A stretch of 64,000 nt of DNA from RZYY01 sp036794825. GTDB taxonomy: Bacteria > Bacteroidota > Bacteroidia > Bacteroidales > 4484-276. Each line of letters starts with the position of its first letter. Position 1 is the first letter of the stretch. This document shows positions 25,949 through 35,000 of this stretch, piece by piece. The translations under genes and the position numbers were made by a program. A model generated the notes under the pieces. That model saw only the letters and a list, made by a program, of their open reading frames with translations, did not search any database and was not told the DNA's origin. The DNA is taken from assembly GCA_036794825.1 (NCBI GenBank), contig DAIRGA010000011.1, forward strand, positions 1-64,000, written 5' to 3'.

Positions 25949-26986
25949 TTATTTTCCTATCATGGGGAGGTTGGAAACGGTTATCAACCCCTCGATTTCA
26001 TCTGCCACAAAAATCAGGTCAAAGCCCATATATTCTGTGACATCGAGGCCGAGTGCGCCGTCCATGTTTACTTTACCTATCAGTGCAGGCCGTGTAACAT
26101 CAGAAACATCAATAATCTGCAGGCCACCGCGGCGAGCCGCCAAAAACACCTTATCGTCCTTGTAGATAAGCGCTTTGGCATAGCCAGCGTAGGAAAAGCT
26201 GCCGACTATCTTGAAGTTGGTTGTATCAGTATAATCAATCACCTGCAGGCCGGAATTCCCGCAAGCCACAAAAGCAATGGGCTTGCTATCGGAAATGGCA
26301 ACAGCTTCAGCATAGCCCGGTGTGTCAATCCAACCGGTTAAAGGATAATCGCCGAATCCGTTTTGAAAGTCTGAAATATTGTACATCGAAAATCCCATTT
26401 CGCCGTTGGCAACCGCAATATGGAGGCTGTCGGGAGTAATGGCCGTCCCATATGCGTAGCCGGCAGTGGAGATTCCACCCCGGATATCAGGTTGCGTTGG
26501 ATAGCTGATTTCGGCAAATTTAATTCCGAGCTCACCCACTGCAGCCACCAGGTATTCACCGTAGATACTGACATTCCTTGCCGGTTTCATGTTCAAATTG
26601 GAGACTGTAACCAGTGGATTGTAGGGGTCGCTAACATTAATAACGGTGATGCCATAAGTACCTGCCGAAATATAAACAACACTGTCGCTGTATGTGATGC
26701 GGCTGCTGTAACCCCGCACGCCATCGCTTGAAATGGATACCTCCTCAGGCTCAAAAGGATCTTTGACATTGATTACTATCATACCTCCTTCGCCCTGGGC
26801 TATGTAAACGTTGGTGTCCTTGCGGATTACGTCCTGGGCGCTGCCGGGAGTGGTAAATTTACTGATCACATTATAGCCACCGGATACATCCGGCGGAGTG
26901 ATCGTTTCGGGATCGTGAGGTTTTCCACATCCTGCCATTAGCAGCAAACCGATTAAAAGCGACGCATACCATCTGTTGATTTTCAT
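25949..26986 (-). CDS. LVIVD-repeat lipoprotein (beta-propeller-like)
   Basis: This 345-residue product starts with a lipoprotein signal (MKINRWYASLLIGLLLMAGC, Cys20). The mature protein is made of about six repeats of ~42 residues of the type V.IA.G..G..VINV.DP..P, for example GGMIVINVKDPFEPEEV, YGITVINVSDPYNPLVTV and GGLQIIDVSDVTRPALIG. These are LVIVD repeats, which form a propeller-like surface scaffold. No catalytic motif is visible. It is in the pgs-type operon, 32 bases downstream of the outer-membrane barrel gene, and is probably an outer-membrane-anchored accessory protein. Confidence 0.85.
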   Translation of the reverse strand: MKINRWYASLLIGLLLMAGCGKPHDPETITPPDVSGGYNVISKFTTPGSAQDVIRKDTNVYIAQGEGGMIVINVKDPFEPEEVSISSDGVRGYSSRITYSDSVVYISAGTYGITVINVSDPYNPLVTVSNLNMKPARNVSIYGEYLVAAVGELGIKFAEISYPTQPDIRGGISTAGYAYGTAITPDSLHIAVANGEMGFSMYNISDFQNGFGDYPLTGWIDTPGYAEAVAISDSKPIAFVACGNSGLQVIDYTDTTNFKIVGSFSYAGYAKALIYKDDKVFLAARRGGLQIIDVSDVTRPALIGKVNMDGALGLDVTEYMGFDLIFVADEIEGLITVSNLPMIGK

Positions 26987-27018
26987 AGAGTTATAGTTTT
27001 ACCTGTCTGAATTATTCA

Positions 27019-28197
27019 TTAAAATTTGAAATTGTATTTGAGTTCAATACCCACCTGGTTTTGTTTGTAGTCCTTCTCATCCGAAATGTACTGATCGTTG
27101 ATGGTTTCGGATCCTGAATCCCTCCATAACCAATTGTAATAAGCATTAAGACTAACCTGCTTGCTCAGGTTAATATCGTAATTGAAGTAGAACCTGAGGT
27201 TTTTATCAATCCGGCCGGCGTGAAGCGGGTCAACGGTTACAAATTGCTCGGTTTGATAGTAGCGATTATAGATCACACATTCGCCTTTAAGACTGTGTGT
27301 GAGTTTCCTGATTTTTGGCATATTCCACACGATACCACCAACAAAACCATCTTCGTCAAAAGTAGCGTCCGGGTCGTCCGAAAAGTCAATGGACTCGTCG
27401 GGGCCATCGTATCCTTTGGCATTGGATCTTGTGAATTGGTACATCAGTTCGAGCCTTAGCGCTTTGCTCAAAGGCTGAAACAATTTGATACGGTAAAGAT
27501 GGTTTTTGCTGTCGTACTCGGTGTAATGCTCGTTGTGAAAATAGAGCTGATAATTATAGGTTAGTTGTACCCTTGAATTTTTGAAAAAAGTGTTTTGAAT
27601 CCAAAAAGCGTAAGTGTCTTTGGAAAATGAGTATGGCTGGTAGGTAATGGGCGTATAACCGTAAACATCTACCCAGTCTTCGTCACGGAAATGGCGGACG
27701 TAATACTCCGGAATGTAGCTGTAGGATATTTTGAAACTTGCCCGCTTTGCAAAATTCTGTCTGAATCCGATTCCCACAGTACTCCAGTTGTTGATCGGAT
27801 TAACAGTGTACAAGGTGTATGCGTAACTTGCGTCCAGAGTGGAAGTTTTCTTGCCAAAAATCTTGAAATTACGGTCCAGAGCGATGGAGGATGCGAGGAT
27901 AAAATCATCATAGGTATTGACATGAAACCTGCCTGAGTCCTGCCCGTTCATGAAGCGGTCAAGGTATTTTTCGGAATACTTCAGGATGTTGTCATCATAT
28001 CCCATAGCCAATCCCACCTCAGCATTTATTCCCATGCCTTTTTTCTTTATGGGTTTCTTGGCGGTGCTTGCCGGTTTTTGTCCTGATGAGGATTTTCCTG
28101 TTTCGCTTTTCTGTGCCTGAGCCATTCCAAACAACAGTAAAAGAATAAGCAGCAAAATGCCGGGATTTATCCTTTTCGGATATAATTTTTTTAGCAT
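27019..28197 (-). CDS. Outer-membrane beta-barrel protein
   Basis: The start is placed at the ATG at 28197 (MLKKLYPKRINPGILLLILL), which gives a normal signal peptide ending in AQAQ. An alternative ATG is at 28212. A basic low-complexity linker (KKPIKKKGMG) follows. The rest (~330 residues) is alternating beta strands rich in aromatic residues (YSYIPEYYVRHF, FWIQNTFFKNSRVQLTYNYQ), ending ELKYNFKF with a terminal Phe, as in outer-membrane barrels. I do not recognise a named family. Its place between pgs genes and lipoproteins suggests an outer-membrane channel or anchor for the polymer (inferred). Confidence 0.75.
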   Translation of the reverse strand: MLKKLYPKRINPGILLLILLLLFGMAQAQKSETGKSSSGQKPASTAKKPIKKKGMGINAEVGLAMGYDDNILKYSEKYLDRFMNGQDSGRFHVNTYDDFILASSIALDRNFKIFGKKTSTLDASYAYTLYTVNPINNWSTVGIGFRQNFAKRASFKISYSYIPEYYVRHFRDEDWVDVYGYTPITYQPYSFSKDTYAFWIQNTFFKNSRVQLTYNYQLYFHNEHYTEYDSKNHLYRIKLFQPLSKALRLELMYQFTRSNAKGYDGPDESIDFSDDPDATFDEDGFVGGIVWNMPKIRKLTHSLKGECVIYNRYYQTEQFVTVDPLHAGRIDKNLRFYFNYDINLSKQVSLNAYYNWLWRDSGSETINDQYISDEKDYKQNQVGIELKYNFKF

Positions 28198-28241
28198 GTT
28201 ATTATCCATCATAAGATTTGGATTGGTATCGGGTTGACTTG

Positions 28242-29153
28242 TTATTTGCCCAGGTTAACTGCCTTTGAAGGGATCATGGTTCTGCCCAGAACTGTGCTTT
28301 TATCTTCATCCAGCGGAATAATTTCATAAACATGCTTTCCCTTTGGAACCTCAATTACAAATTCGCAGGCTTTGCCGGGGATGAGTTTTGCGTTGTCCTT
28401 GTAGGTCGTGGTTTCGGAGTGGGTGCTGCTGAGTTGATAGGTGTAAACCACCTGGTTGTTGTCTTTCACCTGCAGCCGGTAATTTATCCTCCCTTTCATG
28501 TTGAAGTGATTCTCTATTCGGGTAAAAACCCTCAGTTCGGTGGGTCCGGTAAGTTCGACCTTTAAAGGCTTTTCTTTGTAAAACCGGTAATATTTTACGT
28601 TTTCCTCCTGCGAAACCAGCTCAACCGGTTCGACGGGGGGCATTGGAGCATAGCTGATCCATTCGGTCTTTTTGTCTTTGGTTGGCGTAAAGATATACCT
28701 GGCATCCACAGCGGCGCTGGCGTCCGGCAACAGAAATTCAATAGTGTTCACACCCCTGCCCAGCTTTATTTCGGTCTCTCTGCTCTGACCCGGTTTTGCA
28801 TCAATACTTAAATCATAAGCGGCAAATTCTGACCTTACAACACCAGAGAACTTTGCTGTTTTTGGAGCAGCTCCGTTAATCACATAAGAAAACTGATAGT
28901 TGAGTTTGCTGCTTGCATTCGGGGCAAAACGTACACGGGTGATTACCTTCAGCACACCTGGGCCATTCAGGTTGATTACGGATGGTTTTTCGTGGCTCAA
29001 TGCATAGTAGCCGCTTGGTTTTCCTGAAATTGTCAGAACAACTTTGTTGCGGTAGTTGGAGGGCTTCATTACAGTTGGTTTATGGGAACTTTGAGCGCTC
29101 GATCCCAAAACTGTAAAGGCCAGCAAAACAAGGATAAGTAAATTTTTCTTCAT
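28242..29153 (-). CDS. Secreted protein with two tandem homologous domains, pgs-associated
   Basis: The 303-residue product has a signal peptide (MKKNLLILVLLAFTVLGSSA). Two copies of a ~120-residue domain follow (~45-160 and ~185-290). Both contain YY.....KP, an LNGPGVLKVITRV or LTGPTELRVFTRI strand, a LNY or INY strand and a PG..-E..-.G.....F/Y terminal half. No known family is recognised. It sits 39 bases downstream of the pgsW-like gene and 44 bases upstream of the outer-membrane barrel start, so a periplasmic bridging role in polymer export is plausible (inferred). Confidence 0.78.
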   Translation of the reverse strand: MKKNLLILVLLAFTVLGSSAQSSHKPTVMKPSNYRNKVVLTISGKPSGYYALSHEKPSVINLNGPGVLKVITRVRFAPNASSKLNYQFSYVINGAAPKTAKFSGVVRSEFAAYDLSIDAKPGQSRETEIKLGRGVNTIEFLLPDASAAVDARYIFTPTKDKKTEWISYAPMPPVEPVELVSQEENVKYYRFYKEKPLKVELTGPTELRVFTRIENHFNMKGRINYRLQVKDNNQVVYTYQLSSTHSETTTYKDNAKLIPGKACEFVIEVPKGKHVYEIIPLDEDKSTVLGRTMIPSKAVNLGK

Positions 29154-29192
29154 TTCTAATATTTTAATTGATTGCAGATCAAATATTTAAAG

Positions 29193-30350
29193 TTAAATTC
29201 CATGGTCTTCCTCCAGTTTTTCATCCGAAGCTATTGCCATAGTTGATGGATTTACAATGTCGGTGCCCAACTGATGTTGCTTTTTCTCGCTGATATACAC
29301 CATAATAATCACAATTACCAGAATCACGGTGGCAATGGCGGTTGTCGTAAGATTGTATTTTTTCTGCGTAAAAACTCCGCCCTCACCGGGATCGGGCAGA
29401 GGCACAGGATTTTCGGGTAATCCATAATCTGCAAGCAATCGGCTGATATTCAACAAATGAATGATTGGGATTTTTTGTCTTCCCATTTCAATGATGACCC
29501 CCTGAGCCGGGAAATTCCGCATTGGAAGGTATTCCGTCAGTCCGGCAGGTATTAATTTCCCATTTACAGGGCTGCCTAAGCTGGCAATTCCTCCTCCGAC
29601 ATTCACATAGGCTCTGATTGCATTCCCACCGGCTTTTTCCTTGTAAATCTCCAACCTCCTTGCAATGCTCATTTCCAGGTAATCTTCGTTGATAAACTCC
29701 ACCCCGTTTCGTTTAATAGCGTCAATTATCAGCGTTCGGCCTTCGGGACTTAAGCCACGGCCAATATCAGCACCTCCGCCAATGGATGCTGCCACCGACC
29801 TGCTGTGAAAAATGTTGGAGTTGTACAAAACGGTTTCCATATCGAGCCAGGTGAAGTAAGGATCGTTGGCGCCATAGTTGGATGATCCTGTGGAGGTTAT
29901 GATGATGGGGTTGAGCTGCAACGCTTCAGCAGCTGCAATTACAGAAATGTTTAATCCGGGGAAGGATCCGGTGAGGGCAACAGCAATATAATCTCCTTTT
30001 CGTAAACCTGCATCTTTAAAAAGTTGAACCATAACAGCCGCGAAATTAGGATTGGTGGAAGCCAGCTTGGCCTCAATCTCGCCACGGTCAGTAGTGATAA
30101 GCGTAAATTCCTGCCCGATCAGCGTTGTTTGATTTGGATCATTCACTGCATCCACAAAGACACCCTTATCAAGACGGTGCTGCTTTAACTGGTTGGCTGC
30201 CAGTTGCGAGAGTTTTGCAGCTTCAAACTTTTCGGTGTAATAGGGCTGCTTTTTGTCGATTTTGCCATTTTCCACTGCTATCAATGCCAGCAATGCGAGG
30301 AGGAAGAGTAGCCCGAGAACAATATTGGATTTTGCCCTGAATTTGTTCAT
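29193..30350 (-). CDS. pgsW: Poly-gamma-glutamate system protein (PgsW-like)
   Basis: The 385-residue product has an N-terminal membrane helix (IVLGLLFLLALLALIAV) and a C-terminal one (ATVILVIVIIMVYI), with a ~280-residue extracytoplasmic domain between. That domain contains YIAVALTGSFPGLNISVIAA, NPIIITSTGSSNYGAN, AASIGGGADIGRGLSPEG and AYVNVGGGIASLG, the features of the family that accompanies PgsB and PgsC in a subset of bacteria. Its biochemical job is not established. It follows pgsC by 12 bases and the order pgsB-pgsC-pgsW supports the assignment. Confidence 0.82.
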   Translation of the reverse strand: MNKFRAKSNIVLGLLFLLALLALIAVENGKIDKKQPYYTEKFEAAKLSQLAANQLKQHRLDKGVFVDAVNDPNQTTLIGQEFTLITTDRGEIEAKLASTNPNFAAVMVQLFKDAGLRKGDYIAVALTGSFPGLNISVIAAAEALQLNPIIITSTGSSNYGANDPYFTWLDMETVLYNSNIFHSRSVAASIGGGADIGRGLSPEGRTLIIDAIKRNGVEFINEDYLEMSIARRLEIYKEKAGGNAIRAYVNVGGGIASLGSPVNGKLIPAGLTEYLPMRNFPAQGVIIEMGRQKIPIIHLLNISRLLADYGLPENPVPLPDPGEGGVFTQKKYNLTTTAIATVILVIVIIMVYISEKKQHQLGTDIVNPSTMAIASDEKLEEDHGI

Positions 30351-30362
30351 TTTCTATATCAA

Positions 30363-30812
30363 TTATGGCAGTAATGCGCCGGAAAAAAATAGTATCAGAA
30401 TCAGTCTCACCAAAACTGATGAGACGAAGAGCACGCTCAAAGTTTTGAAAATTCCCTGCTTGGCAAACCAGTGAGCGATTAATCCCGGAATCACCCAACC
30501 CACAGCCTGCAGTTCAAGCGTGGTGCTGGCAATGTCGAGGGTAAGAAAATAGCGTGAAAAATTGGCGAGCAGGCAGCCGATAAGCAGGCTTAGCACCATT
30601 TGCCGGCGACCGTAGAGAAAAGTGTAGCTGCTCAACACTTTGATTATCAAAAAGGTGAGCAGGCTGACTCCGATGATTCCCACAAGCCGGTCGGGGTGGG
30701 AGAGTTGCAGGGCAATGTAGCCAGGCACCACGATTCCACCGGCTGCTATGCCAAAAACTTCGTAAGAGAGCAGGCTGAGGATAAGCCCCAATGTAATGGC
30801 TAATTCAATCAT
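30363..30812 (-). CDS. pgsC: Poly-gamma-glutamate biosynthesis membrane protein PgsC/CapC
   Basis: This 149-residue integral membrane protein (about five helices) starts at the ATG at 30812 (MIELAITLGLILSLLSYEVF). The frame extends 38 codons further into pgsB, but the family starts here. Diagnostic pieces are GIAAGGIVVPGYIAL, DRLVGIIGVSLLTFLIIKVL, FLYGRRQM and VIPGLIAHWF. PgsC/CapC works with PgsB/CapB in ATP-dependent polymerisation of glutamate through gamma-carboxyl links at the inner membrane. It overlaps pgsB by 8 bases, indicating tight translational coupling. Confidence 0.92.
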   Translation of the reverse strand: MIELAITLGLILSLLSYEVFGIAAGGIVVPGYIALQLSHPDRLVGIIGVSLLTFLIIKVLSSYTFLYGRRQMVLSLLIGCLLANFSRYFLTLDIASTTLELQAVGWVIPGLIAHWFAKQGIFKTLSVLFVSSVLVRLILILFFSGALLP

Positions 30813-31995
30813 TTTTTCTACTGCTGCGATGTTTAAAATATTCGACGGTTGCGGCGCCCATACCTCCCATGTTGCCAATGGCCACAATGGATGAACTCGT
30901 TTCGGTGAGGGCGAGAATTGCTTCAAATACCTTCTCGGGGGTTGTCCACCCTACGCTGATAATTTTTCTGGATGGCACGTCGTGCTGTACTGCCAATGCA
31001 TGTACAACCTCCACCGACTGGCCGATAAGCATCAGGTAATCAGCTTCATCTCCAAGTTTGTGCCCAACCATCTCCACCAATTGCTCGGCTCTGTAAAGTC
31101 TGTCCTGGCGTGTGTTGAGTAAAACTACCCTTTTCCCTGAGAAACCAATTTCATCCCTGATTTTTTGCCATACGAGCAATGTGGAATCAGGGTCGTTCGC
31201 GGCAAACGCATTATAAAATATCATTTCCTTCTGAAATAATAACACCCTGTGACGCGTGAGCACACCCTCGTCAGGGATAGCATCGTACATCCCTTTCAAT
31301 GCAATGCTCCGGTTAACGCCCAGGTGCTGACATACATCGAGTGCCAGCGCAACATTTTCCCTGTGCTCGATATAACTGAAACCGTTCATCTCCTCAAAAG
31401 TTACTGAATATGGATCGGCAAAATGGACGATCGTATTCTTCTTTGCGGCCATCAATTCCAGTTGTTCAGGGATTATGTTTTCCGACGAAAAGAGATGCTC
31501 GTTTCGGGGGATCGTTCTACCGAGCGTTTCGGCGATTTCTCCGAGCGTGTGCCCCATCACATCGGTATGATCAATCCGAATGTTGGTCATCACCCCCACA
31601 TTGGAATGTATCATTTTGTGCTCAGTAATGGTTTGGTACTGAGGCTGTAAAGCCATGCATTCCATCACCAGTGCCTGAACTTTCCGCTCTGCGGCAAACT
31701 TTACGATTGCCAGTTGTTCGATAATGTTTGCAGAGGCTTTGCGGTGGATGTAAGTTTCGGTTCCGTCTTCGATAATCAGCCGGGGAAATGTTCCGGTAAC
31801 TTTGGTGATGTTGGTAATTCCGCCGGCTCTCAAACCCGCACCAATTAACCTGGTAACGCTCGATTTTCCGCGGGTTCCGTTGATATGAACCCTGATTGGG
31901 ATGGATCGGATGCGCTTTTGATGCAGCCTGTATTCAACCAGGCCAACAGCCACAGCAAGTATAATGAGCGCCAGCAGAATAAAGAAACTGTACAT
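30805..31995 (-). CDS. pgsB: Poly-gamma-glutamate synthase PgsB/CapB (Mur ligase-like)
   Basis: The 396-residue protein has an N-terminal membrane helix (FFILLALIILAVAVGLVEYR) and a Mur ligase-like ATPase domain. The P-loop is VHINGTRGKSSVTRLIGAGL with G40-S46. Other family features are KVTGTFPRLI, ALVMECMALQPQYQTITE, GVMTNIRIDHTDVMG, LLNTRQDRLYRAEQLVE and AIGNMGGMGAATVEYF. It should ligate glutamate residues by gamma-peptide bonds using ATP. PgsC and a PgsW-like protein follow. PgsA/CapA, the third classic component, is not encoded in this window. Confidence 0.93.
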   Translation of the reverse strand: MYSFFILLALIILAVAVGLVEYRLHQKRIRSIPIRVHINGTRGKSSVTRLIGAGLRAGGITNITKVTGTFPRLIIEDGTETYIHRKASANIIEQLAIVKFAAERKVQALVMECMALQPQYQTITEHKMIHSNVGVMTNIRIDHTDVMGHTLGEIAETLGRTIPRNEHLFSSENIIPEQLELMAAKKNTIVHFADPYSVTFEEMNGFSYIEHRENVALALDVCQHLGVNRSIALKGMYDAIPDEGVLTRHRVLLFQKEMIFYNAFAANDPDSTLLVWQKIRDEIGFSGKRVVLLNTRQDRLYRAEQLVEMVGHKLGDEADYLMLIGQSVEVVHALAVQHDVPSRKIISVGWTTPEKVFEAILALTETSSSIVAIGNMGGMGAATVEYFKHRSSRKND

Positions 31996-32015
31996 CAGAT
32001 GAAATATTTACCGGG

Positions 32016-35000
32016 TTAACGGATCATCATCAGTTTCTCTGTTTCTGCTGAATTTCCTGACTGCATCCTTAGGAAATAGAGTCCAGGAGAGGCTTTTACC
32101 CCATTTTCATTGATTCCGTTCCATTGCATCGAATGGTTACCTGCCTGTTGATGCTCATTAAGCAGAACCCTAACGAGTTTGCCCCGGATATCATAAACTT
32201 CAAGGGTGACCGGCCCGGATTCAGGGAGTTGGTATTGGATAATAGTAAAATCATTGAATGGATTGGGCTGGTTTGTCAATCCGAATGGTTTTCCGGTTGA
32301 TTCCTGATGGTCATCCACCGTAACAACCATGGTGGCAAAAGGAGGATCAGTGGTAAACTTGATTGCATATCCATCACTCAGCGGAGAGGCTGTCGGGGAG
32401 TAATCCTGATCAAAAACATACTGAAGCCCGATGGTCTGGGTATTGTTTTCAATTCCAATGGTTACCGTTTCAGGTTGTCTTACCAGGCGATATTGCATGA
32501 TGATTTCACCATCGCCAGTGATTGTGCTGTAATGGGCAGGGTCAAGCAGGATGAGTTGGAAGTCCTCCCTAACCGGCTCGCTTATAAAATTGTTGTGCGA
32601 AATGCTGTCCCATTCTACAATAAATCGGTGATTGGCAACGTCGTGATAATGGTAAATTTTGCCCATGTAAAACTCATCATCGTAAAGATCATCCCAAAAA
32701 ACCGCCACCATGTTGTTGACATTGTCGTTGGCAGGCAAAACCGTATTCACAGGGGCTGTCTGGCTTCCGGATCCAAAGGCTACCCATCCGTCGGTACTGA
32801 TTCTGAGTTGATTGTAATTGATTCCATAATATTTAAAAGCGAATGGAAGATTAACAGTTGTGGTATAATCGCTGATGCTGGGCAATCCAATCTGTGTACC
32901 AGTGCCTACAAGTTCCATCCAATCATAATCCGGGGTTTCATCATAAAAAGTGTCGTCGCCAGAGTAGGCGTAATATCCGTAGGAATCCGGCCCTGTGTAA
33001 TCTTTAGGCACAAGTTTCGACACTGGCAGTTTGAATGGGACGTTGACCTGGTAAGGGTACAACCCATTTTCCGTACTTAGTATTACCGTAACATCTGCCA
33101 TATAACCGGAAGGACAATTTTCGCCGGCAGTAAGAACAAAATTGTCTCCCGGATTAATTGCAGATCCTTCCATTGGAATGGTTCCAAAGGCTCCGTTACC
33201 GTCAAGTATGGTGATGTAAGGGTCGTTGGTGGTGATGGCGGCATGTACATTGGGAGCATTGTCTTCACCATAATTTTTCACAGAAATAACTAATACCACA
33301 GTTTCGCCCGCATCTAGCCTGAAGTTTGGGCTTGAAGATTCAGCATCATAGACCACGAAATTTTCCAGTGTCAACTGGCAGCCTTTTACGGGGATTTGTG
33401 TGTTGTAATCCCATGAGTTTAAAGCACTTGTAACATGCAGCTGAATCGGAATAATCATTCCTACTGGACAGTCGGGAAGCACAAAAAACTGAAAAGGATT
33501 ACCGGTGATTTGTCCGCCTGGCGCCAAATTGCCAAAACTGATGGTTGGTGTAATGATTTGTACGTAAGGACTGTTAGAGGAAATGGAACCCTGAACATTG
33601 GTGGCTGCTGTGCTACCCCAGTTTTTCAGCGTGTAAGTTATAGTGCAATTCTCATTGGGATTGACTTTGCCGTCATTATTGCCATCAATATCGTCAACTA
33701 CAGGAGCTCCCTGTGGTTCAATCAGTTCATCAGGTTGGATAACCTCGATAGCGCCCTGGAATGGGATTACGTTGCCACCGCGCACGGTGATGGTAAGGTT
33801 TTCCTCGGCGAGCAATTCCATTGCGATGGTTACTTTACCATCGGCGTCGGTGAACTGGGAAGCGAAAGAATTTGCTCCGACTATGGTTACCTGAGCATTA
33901 GAAGCAGGGAATCCCGTAGAAGTGAAGTTGACCTGAACCTCAATTTCGTTATTGCCGACAGGAATGGTTGCCGGGTAATTTACATTGACCTGATAAGGAA
34001 CATTTTTCCAGATGTGGATGCTTGGGTCTCCCAGCGCGCAGAAGACTTTGTAGTGGTACTCAACGTAGTACTCGTTGCCAAAAACATTGTACATGTATAG
34101 TTTGCCGCGTTGCATGGCCTGCCCGGGCGTATCCATTCCCTCCCGGAACATTCCGACATATATTCCTTTATCTATTCTGTTATTGTAGGTAGTGTGAGTG
34201 TTTGAGGTTGGTCCGAGAAACGCAACTCCACCGCGGGGTGCAGTAAGCGTTCCCATTTGTATCCACTCCTCTCCAAAACAATTTCCGCCCGAAGCATCGA
34301 ACATAGCCACACCACATCCAATGCTGGTAACAAAAGTGAGCTTTTCGCCGTTGTTCAGGCTCGAAACATCACTAGTGCTGAAGTCGTAGCAGTTGGCATA
34401 CCATCCATAATACCAGCCTTCGCCGCGATAGTTCAGATAGCTGCGCCCCTGGTTTATAGCGTTTTTGATGTTGTTAAGATTATAGGTACAGCCACCTCCC
34501 CAGCTGTTGCCATTGCTCATCATGGTATCAATCTGAGTGAAAAGACCATCTTCCTGAAGCACCTCCTTCACAAATCTCTTGGTCTCAACCTGCGATTCAT
34601 ATTCGTTATTGGAGCATAAAGTTGCTTTTTTAAACCAACTTGGGTCGGCAACATAGGGTTGCTTTTCATATCTCATGTATTTGCTGATCATCACCTGCAT
34701 GCGGTAATCTTCCTGGTTGGTAAATCTTCCGATCATCATTTCAGGAAAATAATCGTTCCCGGCAACGGTAACAAAGTACTCTTCCCATGCAAATGAGTAG
34801 CCGGGGTAGGTAACAATTTTTTTTGGGAAAACGCCATTATCGCCAATAATCAGAATGTAGGTAGGCGGGTCGGTCCAGGTGTTGTAGGCTTGTGTAATGT
34901 GGTTTTTAACGATATCCGGGTTGGTTCCGTTGGCGCCGATATCACTGAATTTTGTGATTTTGATATCGGTACCGGTCTGGCGTTTCCAGTTGGCATACAC

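Noticed and set aside
30813..30926. 38-codon upstream extension of pgsC
   Set aside because: It runs inside the pgsB coding end, and the PgsC family begins with the membrane helix at MIELAIT.
32307..33080. 257-codon ORF antisense to the C25/T9SS gene
   Set aside because: It lies opposite Ig-like and sorting-domain regions with clear coding signals on the minus strand.
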